From Cryomorphaceae bacterium (GTDB lineage: Bacteria; Bacteroidota; Bacteroidia; Flavobacteriales_D; Crocinitomicaceae): DNA of 5,790 nt. How positions within the stretch are numbered: the stretch's first letter is position 1; each line of letters starts with the position of its first letter. Of the stretch, positions 1 through 5,790 are shown one piece after another. The stretch covers positions 1 to 5,790 of the forward strand of contig JAIXRD010000270.1 in assembly GCA_027485365.1 (NCBI GenBank), in the 5' to 3' direction. The notes below the pieces were generated by a model. The model worked only from the letters and a program-made list of their open reading frames with translations. It did not search any database and had not been told where the DNA came from. Both the position numbers and the translations under genes were made by a program.

Positions 1-256
1 TGCCTTTATTGGGCAGCTCAGTATTCCATTTTGTTTGGATAAGAAAATTGCACTTGAATGGAGTGATGCCGATGATGATTCTAGTGATTCAGAGGATTTT
101 GAAGAGGAACTTGCCATAGAGAACTCCGTATTAAATTTAATCTATGAATTCAGGGTTATCAATGAAGATATTCATGGTTCAAGATGTTGGCATAATTCCA
201 ATGTGAATTATAAAGAGATTTTATTTTCGATAGACTATCCCCCAGAAATAAGCTAA
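1..256 (+). CDS. C-terminal part of an unrecognised acidic protein (5' end outside window)
   Basis: The frame is open from base 2 to the TAA at 254-256, giving 84 visible residues with no stop before the left edge, so the gene almost certainly begins outside the window. A TTG at 35-37 could be read as a start, but it is more likely an internal leucine because the open frame continues upstream of it. The visible part has a hydrophobic stretch at the edge (AFIGQLSIPFC), then a strongly acidic, serine-rich segment at residues 19-36 (key run DADDDSSDSED then EEE), then a mixed segment with aromatic residues ending in FSIDYPPEIS. I see no catalytic motif or membrane helix and do not recognise a family. 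The acidic run could be a linker or a surface patch. It lies on the same strand as the SulP gene, 46 bp upstream, with a possible terminator between, so co-transcription is uncertain. That it is a real coding end is moderately supported; its function is unknown. Confidence 0.55.
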   Translation, partial: AFIGQLSIPFCLDKKIALEWSDADDDSSDSEDFEEELAIENSVLNLIYEFRVINEDIHGSRCWHNSNVNYKEILFSIDYPPEIS

Positions 257-268
257 CCCTAGCTTTTT
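250..268 (+). terminator. Possible weak intrinsic terminator after the left-edge gene
   Basis: A 6-bp perfect inverted repeat, AAGCTA (250-255) and TAGCTT (260-265), encloses an ACCC loop and runs into TTT (266-268), then GT. The left arm contains most of the stop codon of the upstream gene. The stem has only two G/C pairs and the T tract is short, so any hairpin would be weak. The position, exactly at the gene end and before a new transcription unit, is what makes it plausible. Confidence 0.3.
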
Positions 269-302
269 GTCTTATTTAATCATCGAATCTAATTAATTTC
301 TT

Positions 303-1847
303 GTGAAAAATCTTTTTAAATCATGGAGAGCGGATCTCCCTTCGAGTATTGTCGTATTTTTTGTTGCACTCCCCTTATGTTTGGGGATTGGATTAGCTTC
401 AACTTCGGTTGAAGGCTTTACTCCAATACCTATTTCTGGTCTAATTGCCGGAATCATCGGTGGAGTCGTTGTTGGTTTAATAAGTAATTCCCGACTTGGT
501 GTTTCTGGGCCGGCTGCCGGCTTAATAACGGTAGTAATTTCTTCCATTTCTGCCTTGGGATCTTTCAATGCGTTTTTATTGGCCTTGATATTAGCTGGAA
601 TCTTACAAGTGATTTTCGCACTCCTTAGGGCTGGAATTATTGCAAATTATTTACCTACTGGGGTAATTAAAGGAATGCTCGCCGCTATTGGCATTACCTT
701 AATCTTAAAAGAAATACCCCACCTCATTGGGTATGATAAAGATTATGTGGGCGATGAATCCTTTTTCCAACAAGATGGTCATAATACCTTAACAGAATTA
801 CTATATGCAGTAAAAGCACTAGACCCTGGAATTGCTATGATAGGCTTGGTTTCTCTGGGTTTAATTGTATTATTCGAACAACCAAAATTTAAGAAATTTA
901 CCGCCTTTAAATACATTCCATCCATGCTCTGGGTAATTATTATTGGAACATTAATCAATGTGGTATTAACTGCAACTGGGCATGATTTACACATTGCTAA
1001 AGAACATTTGGTGCAGATTCCTCAATTAACATCGTGGAAATCTATTGAAATGCAAATGCATTTTCCTGATTTTTCCTTTGTTTATAATCCTAAGGTTTAT
1101 ATCGTGGCATTAACAATAGCAGCCATTGCAAGTTTGGAAACGTTATTAAGTGTGGAAGCAATCGACCGCTTAGATCCCGAAAAGGCAATTACGAATCCAA
1201 ACCGAGAGTTGATGGCTCAAGGAGTTGGAAATACCATCGCTGGCTTACTCGGTGGAATACCCGTTACACAAGTAATAGTTCGTTCAACTGCTAATTTAAA
1301 TGGTGGAGCAAGATCTAAAATGTCGGCAGTCTATCACGGGCTTTGGTTGGTTGTGGCTATACTGTTTGTTGCCCCAGTATTAAATTTAATTCCCTTGGCA
1401 ACCCTTGCGGCTATTTTAATTTCTGTGGGTTATAAGCTGACTAATTTTAAATTGATTAAAGCTCAATTTGCCAAAGGATGGGATCAATTTATCCCGTTTA
1501 TAGCCACCATCGTAGCCATTTTATTTACAGATTTACTAAAAGGGATTGGAATTGGATTAGTTATCGCAATTTTCTACATTATTAAGCGTAATTTTAAAGG
1601 TAATCACGAAGTAATCACTACGGAAAATGGTCTGGAAATCGTACTTGGTGAAAACGTTAATTTTCTTAATATTGCAAGTATTAAGAATACCTTAATGAAC
1701 ATTCCTAATGGCACACATTTGATAATAAATTCTACGCGAAGTAAATCGCTGGATTATGATATTCAGGAACTGTTAATTGATTTTATTTCAGTCACCTCCA
1801 AAACAAAAAACATTACGGTGCTTTATCAAGGGAAGCATTTAATTTAA
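303..1847 (+). CDS. SulP/SLC26-family anion transporter (probable bicarbonate transporter) with short STAS-like tail
   Basis: This is a 514-residue inner-membrane anion carrier of the SulP (SLC26) family. The N-terminus opens directly into the first helix (DLPSSIVVFFVALPLCLGIG, residues 11-30). Family hallmarks are VSGPAAGL at 67-74, the conserved acidic site ASLETLL at 276-282 (Glu279), and the long signature region at about 300-350 (NRELMAQG, then GGIPVTQ, then RS and NGGARS). Further hydrophobic helices run to about residue 427. The soluble tail (about 437-514) resembles a shortened STAS domain (GENVNFLNIASIKNTL, then DYDIQELLIDF). The GTG start at 303 is the only plausible one: an in-frame TAA lies at 294-296 and the family's N-terminus begins here. 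The gene sits 11 bp upstream of a carbonic anhydrase, so bicarbonate is the favoured substrate. Sulfate or another anion cannot be excluded. Family assignment is firm; substrate is inferred. Confidence 0.93.
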   Translation: MKNLFKSWRADLPSSIVVFFVALPLCLGIGLASTSVEGFTPIPISGLIAGIIGGVVVGLISNSRLGVSGPAAGLITVVISSISALGSFNAFLLALILAGILQVIFALLRAGIIANYLPTGVIKGMLAAIGITLILKEIPHLIGYDKDYVGDESFFQQDGHNTLTELLYAVKALDPGIAMIGLVSLGLIVLFEQPKFKKFTAFKYIPSMLWVIIIGTLINVVLTATGHDLHIAKEHLVQIPQLTSWKSIEMQMHFPDFSFVYNPKVYIVALTIAAIASLETLLSVEAIDRLDPEKAITNPNRELMAQGVGNTIAGLLGGIPVTQVIVRSTANLNGGARSKMSAVYHGLWLVVAILFVAPVLNLIPLATLAAILISVGYKLTNFKLIKAQFAKGWDQFIPFIATIVAILFTDLLKGIGIGLVIAIFYIIKRNFKGNHEVITTENGLEIVLGENVNFLNIASIKNTLMNIPNGTHLIINSTRSKSLDYDIQELLIDFISVTSKTKNITVLYQGKHLI

Positions 1848-1858
1848 ACGATTTAACT

Positions 1859-2494
1859 ATGGAAACTTATTATAATAGCCTTTTAGAAAACAACAAAAAA
1901 TGGGTCGCTGATAAATTAAAGGAAGACCCGGATTTTTTTAATAAACTTGCTCATGGACAGAAACCTCCGGTCTTGTGGATTGGTTGTTCGGATTCTCGAG
2001 TGCCTGCTAATGAGATTATTGGAGCCCCTCCCGGAGAGGTTTTTGTTCATAGAAACATTGCCAACATGGTTGTGCACTCTGATATGAACCTTTTGTCTGT
2101 ATTGGATTATGCCGTAAATGTGTTGGAAGTTAAGCACATTATTGTTTGTGGCCATTACGGTTGCGGTGGGGTTCAAACCGCTATGACCAATGCCCATGTT
2201 GGATTAATTGATAACTGGATTCGTCACATTAAAGATGTGTATCGTATGAATTATGAAGAATTGCATGTAATTCAAGAACCAAAGGCTCGCGTGGATAGAT
2301 TTGTGGAGCTTAATGTTTTTGAACAAGTGTGTAATTTGGCGAAAACATCCATAGTACAAGGGGCGTGGGAACGCAGAGCAGACTTACATTTACATGGATG
2401 GGTGTATGATGTGGCAGATGGCCTAATTAAGGATTTAGACGTTACCCTTACTAATAATTCTACCCTTCAAAACGTGTATAAACTTGATATTTAG
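1859..2494 (+). CDS. can: Beta-class carbonic anhydrase
   Basis: This 211-residue cytoplasmic zinc enzyme catalyses CO2 + H2O to bicarbonate + H+. It aligns along its whole length with E. coli Can as I recall that sequence. The zinc ligands are Cys43, His99 and Cys102, and the Asp45/Arg47 dyad lies in CSDSR; the second metal motif is HIIVCGHYGCGG (93-104). Trp40, Arg65 and Tyr183 match the non-catalytic bicarbonate site described for the E. coli and Haemophilus influenzae enzymes (Trp39, Arg64, Tyr181). This suggests a type II beta-CA that is inhibited by bicarbonate and active at higher pH. The ATG at 1859 gives an N-terminus nearly equal in length to E. coli Can; the C-terminus ends about 10 residues earlier. 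With an 11-bp gap it is probably co-transcribed with the SulP gene, linking anion transport to CO2/bicarbonate balance. Its stop overlaps that of the convergent nucleoside permease gene. Confidence 0.96.
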   Translation: METYYNSLLENNKKWVADKLKEDPDFFNKLAHGQKPPVLWIGCSDSRVPANEIIGAPPGEVFVHRNIANMVVHSDMNLLSVLDYAVNVLEVKHIIVCGHYGCGGVQTAMTNAHVGLIDNWIRHIKDVYRMNYEELHVIQEPKARVDRFVELNVFEQVCNLAKTSIVQGAWERRADLHLHGWVYDVADGLIKDLDVTLTNNSTLQNVYKLDI

Positions 2495-2503
2495 TGTGAT
2501 ATC
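2486..2503. other. Convergent stop-codon overlap with small hairpin
   Basis: The carbonic anhydrase stop (TAG, 2492-2494, plus strand) and the permease stop (TAA, 2491-2493, minus strand) share bases, so the two genes overlap tail to tail by 4 bp. A 5-bp inverted repeat, GATAT (2486-2490) and ATATC (2499-2503), flanks both stops with an 8-base loop. It is AT-rich and has no T tract on either side, so terminator activity is doubtful. The overlap itself is certain. Confidence 0.5.
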
Positions 2504-3891
2504 TCCCCGATTTCATTCGGATCGTGTTTGTGTTTAAACAACACAGCAAATAAAATAGCCACTACCAAGGCATACGCTGCAAAGGAAAGCCAAATGGGCT
2601 CCCATTGTTGTATCATGATGGCCTTGGTAAGTGTTCCATCTGCTTTGATGGTATTTCCTTTAAGCAGTTCTTTTAACATGGGGTGTTCCATATTAACCTC
2701 GTAGTAGCTTGCGACTTCACTAACTTTTGTTAAGGGTTTTGTGAAAAATGCATCAATCATTCTACCGCTTATGGAACTACCCAAAATGGCTCCGAACCCA
2801 TTGGTCATCATCATAAATAAACCCTGAGCGGATGAGCGCTTATCTTCGGATACTGATGAGTTGACAAAGAGCGAACCGGAGATATTGAAGAAGTCGAATG
2901 CCATCCCATATACAATGCAGGAAAGAAGAATCATCCATAAAAGATCACCCGGATTCCCGTAAGCGAATAAACCGAATCGTAAGACCCAAGCAATCATACT
3001 CATCAACATCACTTGCTTGATACCAAATCGACGTAAAAAGAAGGGTATTGCAAGGATAAATAAGGTTTCTGACACTTGCGAAATCGACATGATTACCGTT
3101 GAGTGCTTTACTGCAAATGTTTCCGCATATTTTGGAAACGCTTCAAACGTACTTAAATAGGTATCCCCATACATGTTGGTTAATTGAAGTGCACCTCCTA
3201 ACATCAGAGAGAACAAGAAGAAGATAAACATCTTATAATTTAGCATCAATTTAAAGGCATCTAAGCCCAGGATTTGTATTAAATTTTTCCCCTCGTTTGA
3301 CCCTCCCTTGGGTGCACATTTTGGAAGCATAAATGAAAAGATAGCCAAGCCAAACGATGCGATGGCGCTGATGTAAAATTGATTGGCTGAGGCACTATTT
3401 CCTGTTAGATCTGTTACCCACATCGCAATGATAAATCCAACCGTTCCAAATACGCGAATGGGAGGAAAGGTCTTCATGGGATCCAGGTTGAATTGTCCAA
3501 GAATGCTAAACGAAACAGCATTCGATATCGCGATGGTAGGCATGTAGAAAATCATCGCAATTAAGGTAATCCAAAAAAACATGCTAGGGTCTTGCACCAT
3601 GGGAAGACTCGCGACTGCGATACCACTCAATAAATGTAGGATACCAAGTAAACGCTCTGCATTGATCCATTTATCCGCAACAATACCCATAAGGCTGGGC
3701 ATAAAAATTGAAGAAATGCCCATGGTAGTGAAAATAGCACCGAATTCAGTGAAGGACCATTTCATGGTGATGGTGCAATATTTTCCTACGGTAATTAACC
3801 ATGCACCCCAAACAAAATATTGGAGAAAACTAAGGACAGTTAATTGGAGTTTAATTGAATTGTTATGTGAAGGTAAGCCAAGTGTATCCAT
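2491..3891 (-). CDS. nupG: NupG/XapB-like nucleoside:H+ symporter (major facilitator superfamily)
   Basis: This 466-residue, 12-helix permease is predicted to import nucleosides with protons across the inner membrane. It is strikingly close to E. coli NupG as recalled: FLQYFVWGAWL (22-32), MPSLMGIVADKW (64-75), FPPIRVFGTVGF (142-153), LQLTNMYGDTYL (235-246), SISQVSETLFIL (269-280), YGMAFDFFNISGS (328-340) and the C-terminal ISH. Residues matching the NupG nucleoside pocket are kept: Arg146, Thr150, Phe153, Gln236, Asn239, Gln272, Glu275, Tyr328, Phe332 and Asp333. It differs by about 10 extra N-terminal residues and by an insertion of about 45 residues (roughly 383-428) between the last two helices, which makes it longer than the roughly 418-residue E. 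coli protein. The ATG at 3889-3891 is the start used. The gene lies 12 bp after the nuclease-like gene and is the last of the leftward run. Family is very likely; the exact nucleoside preference is not readable. Confidence 0.93.
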   Translation of the reverse strand: MDTLGLPSHNNSIKLQLTVLSFLQYFVWGAWLITVGKYCTITMKWSFTEFGAIFTTMGISSIFMPSLMGIVADKWINAERLLGILHLLSGIAVASLPMVQDPSMFFWITLIAMIFYMPTIAISNAVSFSILGQFNLDPMKTFPPIRVFGTVGFIIAMWVTDLTGNSASANQFYISAIASFGLAIFSFMLPKCAPKGGSNEGKNLIQILGLDAFKLMLNYKMFIFFLFSLMLGGALQLTNMYGDTYLSTFEAFPKYAETFAVKHSTVIMSISQVSETLFILAIPFFLRRFGIKQVMLMSMIAWVLRFGLFAYGNPGDLLWMILLSCIVYGMAFDFFNISGSLFVNSSVSEDKRSSAQGLFMMMTNGFGAILGSSISGRMIDAFFTKPLTKVSEVASYYEVNMEHPMLKELLKGNTIKADGTLTKAIMIQQWEPIWLSFAAYALVVAILFAVLFKHKHDPNEIGEISH

Positions 3892-3903
3892 GGCTTGAAG
3901 ATA

Positions 3904-4497
3904 CTATTTTTTTCGCTTATTGATTTCGTCGCGAATTTTTGACGCTAATTCGTAATCTTCATTTTCTAATGCTTCTACTAATTGTTGTTCCAGTTCATCC
4001 ACACTCACTTCTTCCAAAGGTTCATCCAATTCAGTTTCATGCACTTGATTTTTTATTTCATCATCTTCCGTTGAGCTTGAATAGCCCTCACTGATGTTGT
4101 TTACCTCATTAATAACCTGTTTGGTCGTGTAAATGGGCACTTTAAACCGAACTGCAATGGCAACGGCATCTGACGACCGCGAATCAATATCTGCAGGAAT
4201 ACCATCTTCACCAACCAAGGTTATTTTAGCAATAAACAAACCTTCACGGAACTGATGAATGATAACTTCCTGAACGCTAACATTAAATGCACTAAAAATG
4301 GGTTTAAATAAATCATGTGTCATGGGACGGTTTGGAACCATATTTTCCAGTTCAACAGCAATGGCTTGGGCTTCAAAACTACCAATCACAATGGGCATGT
4401 GGCGATTTCCATGGATTTCTTTTAGGTGCAGCACATAGGAGCCAGAATGCGTTTGGCTATATTCAATCCCTGTGATTTCTAACTCAACTTTCTCCAT
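3904..4497 (-). CDS. DUF151 / bifunctional nuclease family protein with C-terminal UVR motif
   Basis: This is a 197-residue soluble protein. Residues 1 to about 130 form the DUF151 (BFN) domain: MPIVIGSFEAQAIAVELE (34-51), RPMTHDL (58-64), and DSRSSDAVAIAVR followed by PIY (105-123). A low-complexity acidic linker (about 136-165) joins it to a UvrB/UvrC-type motif at 166-197 (key pattern LEQQLVEALENEDYELASKIRDEI), which forms a helical hairpin in other proteins. The name 'bifunctional nuclease' comes from plant homologues reported to cut DNA and RNA; the bacterial role is poorly defined, and nuclease activity here is only inferred. The ATG at 4495-4497 fits the family's N-terminus (MEKVELEI). 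The gene sits 13 bp after etfA and 12 bp before the nucleoside permease gene, so it is probably part of the same operon, although no functional link to ETF is obvious. The UVR motif does not make this UvrB or UvrC: no helicase or GIY-YIG domain is present. Confidence 0.9.
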   Translation of the reverse strand: MEKVELEITGIEYSQTHSGSYVLHLKEIHGNRHMPIVIGSFEAQAIAVELENMVPNRPMTHDLFKPIFSAFNVSVQEVIIHQFREGLFIAKITLVGEDGIPADIDSRSSDAVAIAVRFKVPIYTTKQVINEVNNISEGYSSSTEDDEIKNQVHETELDEPLEEVSVDELEQQLVEALENEDYELASKIRDEINKRKK

Positions 4498-4510
4498 GAT
4501 TTTACGCTAA

Positions 4511-5446
4511 TTAATTAGCCGCTTGGAATTTTTTGATAGCTTCCGTAAGTTTTGGAATAACCTCGAATGCATCTCCAACCACTCCATAATCCGCTGCTTT
4601 AAAAAATGGTGCTTCTGCATCGGTATTTACCACCACAATTACCTTTGAACCATTCACTCCTGCTAAATGCTGGATAGCACCTGAAATACCAACTGCAATG
4701 TAGAGGTTGGGACGAATAGCAACTCCAGTTTGTCCAACATGTTCGTGGTGTGGCCTCCAACCAATATCAGCTACGGGTCGCGAGCACGCGGTTGCCGCTC
4801 CAAGGGTACTTGCTAAGGACTCAATCATCCCCCAATGTTCTGGGCCTTTTAGTCCGCGACCCGCAGAAACAACGAGTTCCGCCTCAGGCAATGGAATGGC
4901 ACCTTCCGGTTTTTTAACAGAAAGCACTCGAACCGTAGAGGCTCCCATATCTTCTGTGATTTCATTTACCGGACAAGGACTACCTAGCTCTTCCGGAGCA
5001 ATACTGTTTGGTAGCAATGAAATGATGCGTTGTGTTGAGTGCGCTTTTACAAATCCGAACGCTTTTCCAGAAAATACATTCACTTTGACCGATCCATCGG
5101 CCTCAGGAAGTGAAACTGCTCCCGCAATTAAACCCGCTTTTAAACGCACGGAAAGACGAGGAGCGATGGCTTTTCCATTGAAATCATTGCTGAATATGAT
5201 GTTATCAGCTCCTGCTGCATGTAAAGCAATCCATGCCGCAATTTGTTGATCATCATTACCCGTAATTCCACGATTAACCACAACCTCATTTGCGCCATAG
5301 GACCCAAGCTTAGCCAATAAATCAGCCGATATACTACCCGTTGCTAAAACGGTAACAGTACCACCTAATTTTTTGGCATAAGTAACTACTTCAAAAGCCG
5401 CTTTTCCTAAGTGGCTATTCCCATTGATGTATACTAAATTTTTCAT
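4511..5446 (-). CDS. etfA: Electron transfer flavoprotein, alpha subunit
   Basis: This 311-residue FAD-binding subunit of the EtfAB heterodimer accepts electrons from acyl-CoA and related dehydrogenases and passes them on, usually to ETF:quinone oxidoreductase. The N-terminal alpha/beta domain (about 1-185) begins MKNLVYINGN and contains the AHSTQRIISLLPN region (135-147). The C-terminal FAD domain shows GRGLKGPEHW (196-205), Ser222-Arg223, VGQTG (237-241, with Gln239 and Thr240 at the flavin), the ETF-alpha signature LYIAVGISGAIQH (248-260), and NTDAEAPFFKAADYGVVGD (274-292). Length is normal and there is no ferredoxin-like extension. The ATG at 5444-5446 lies 3 bp after the etfB stop, suggesting translational coupling. 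The coding sequence looks richer in G+C and alanine than the transporter genes, as expected for a well-expressed metabolic gene. The call is secure; its partner dehydrogenases are not in the window. Confidence 0.97.
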   Translation of the reverse strand: MKNLVYINGNSHLGKAAFEVVTYAKKLGGTVTVLATGSISADLLAKLGSYGANEVVVNRGITGNDDQQIAAWIALHAAGADNIIFSNDFNGKAIAPRLSVRLKAGLIAGAVSLPEADGSVKVNVFSGKAFGFVKAHSTQRIISLLPNSIAPEELGSPCPVNEITEDMGASTVRVLSVKKPEGAIPLPEAELVVSAGRGLKGPEHWGMIESLASTLGAATACSRPVADIGWRPHHEHVGQTGVAIRPNLYIAVGISGAIQHLAGVNGSKVIVVVNTDAEAPFFKAADYGVVGDAFEVIPKLTEAIKKFQAAN

Positions 5447-5449
5447 GGT

Positions 5450-5790
5450 TTAAATAACTTTTGCTTCGTTATGCAACAAGGATACAAGTTCATCCATGTT
5501 GTTTGGATCGATAAGTTTAACACTAGATTTTGCTTGAGGACTAGCGAACGTAACATAGCTCGTCAACGCTTCTGTAACTGTTGGTGCCAATACTTGTAAA
5601 GGTTTTGTGCGCGCCGCCATGATTCCACGCATGTTTGGAATTCGCTGTTCAGCCATGCCTTTCGCACAGGAAACAACTACTGGGAGCGAAACTTCAACTA
5701 CTTCTACACCCCCGGTGATTTCACGTTCAAGGGTAAGCACAGCGCCATTCACATCCAATTTGGAAGCAATAGAAATGTAAGGGGTGTTAA
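5450..5790 (-). CDS. etfB: Electron transfer flavoprotein, beta subunit (C-terminal part; 5' end outside window)
   Basis: The frame runs from the TAA at 5450-5452 to the right edge without a stop, giving 112 visible residues, a little under half of a usual EtfB of about 250. A TTG at 5756-5758 is an internal leucine in KLDVNGAV, not a start, because homologous sequence (NTPYISIAS) continues upstream. The ETF-beta signature is present: REITGGVEVVEVSLPVVVS (visible residues 22-40). It is followed by the recognition-loop region CAKGMAEQRIPNMRGIMAAR (41-60), where the dehydrogenase-anchoring leucine of the human protein (Leu195) appears to be Met45. The missing N-terminal half holds the nucleotide-binding fold, so a standard ETF cannot be told from an electron-bifurcating one here. 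It lies 3 bp upstream of etfA and is its obligate partner. Confidence 0.95.
   Translation of the reverse strand, partial: NTPYISIASKLDVNGAVLTLEREITGGVEVVEVSLPVVVSCAKGMAEQRIPNMRGIMAARTKPLQVLAPTVTEALTSYVTFASPQAKSSVKLIDPNNMDELVSLLHNEAKVI

Noticed and set aside
264..301. Bacteroidota-type promoter (TTTTTG near 264-269 with TAATTTCT at 294-301) upstream of the SulP gene
   Set aside because: The spacing of about 24 bp is too long, the -7 element matches poorly, and it would sit on the start codon. A promoter probably exists but I cannot place it.
293..568. 91-codon minus-strand frame over the start of the SulP gene
   Set aside because: It is antisense to the first SulP helices; its Pro/Thr-rich translation is typical of the reverse complement of membrane-protein codons.
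1916..2197. 93-codon minus-strand frame inside the carbonic anhydrase gene
   Set aside because: It is antisense to the conserved zinc-site region; a shadow frame.
2531..2540. 10-bp perfect palindrome TGTTTAAACA
   Set aside because: It lies within the permease coding sequence near its C-terminus and has no partner site or gene context for an operator; a chance palindrome in AT-rich DNA is adequate.
3581..3898. 105-codon plus-strand frame over the start of the nucleoside permease gene
   Set aside because: It is antisense to conserved NupG helices, has no recognisable protein features, and overlaps the real gene completely.
4707..5249. 180-codon open frame on the plus strand
   Set aside because: It lies wholly antisense to etfA, whose protein is unmistakable. 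The translation has no family features and is a shadow of the GC-richer etfA codons.
5756..5758. TTG as the start of a short 102-codon protein
   Set aside because: EtfB sequence continues in frame upstream of it to the window edge, so this is an internal leucine codon of a truncated-by-window etfB.

Overview
The window looks like ordinary chromosomal DNA from a Bacteroidota bacterium, probably flavobacterial. It is moderately AT-rich and gene-dense. The starts are preceded by A/T-rich sequence rather than clear Shine-Dalgarno motifs, and the SulP and bifunctional-nuclease proteins read like the Bacteroidota versions of those families. The assignment rests on recognising families by eye, not on a search.

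Layout: the left edge holds the 3' end of an unrecognised acidic protein (to 256), followed by a small possible terminator hairpin. Next is a rightward two-gene unit: a SulP-family anion transporter (303-1847) and, 11 bp later, a beta-class carbonic anhydrase (1859-2494). The two probably work as an inorganic-carbon pair, with the transporter moving bicarbonate (or a similar anion) and the enzyme interconverting it with CO2.

The rest of the window is a leftward run of four tightly packed genes, in transcription order: etfB (3' part only, entering from the right edge), etfA, a DUF151/bifunctional-nuclease protein with a C-terminal UVR motif, and a NupG-like nucleoside:H+ symporter. Gaps are 3, 13 and 12 bp, so one transcript is likely. 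EtfB and EtfA form the electron transfer flavoprotein that carries electrons from acyl-CoA and related dehydrogenases to the quinone pool. NupG imports nucleosides. The role of the nuclease-like protein is not evident from the sequence.

The rightward and leftward units converge and their stop codons overlap by 4 bp, so no intergenic space is left for a terminator. No RNA genes, CRISPR arrays, mobile elements, origins or long repeats were seen, and no stretch over 300 bases lacks a gene. I found no convincing new system. The points most worth a second look are the transporter/anhydrase pair with its short STAS-like tail, the nuclease-UVR fusion inside the etf operon, the enlarged NupG loop, and the unidentified acidic protein at the left edge.
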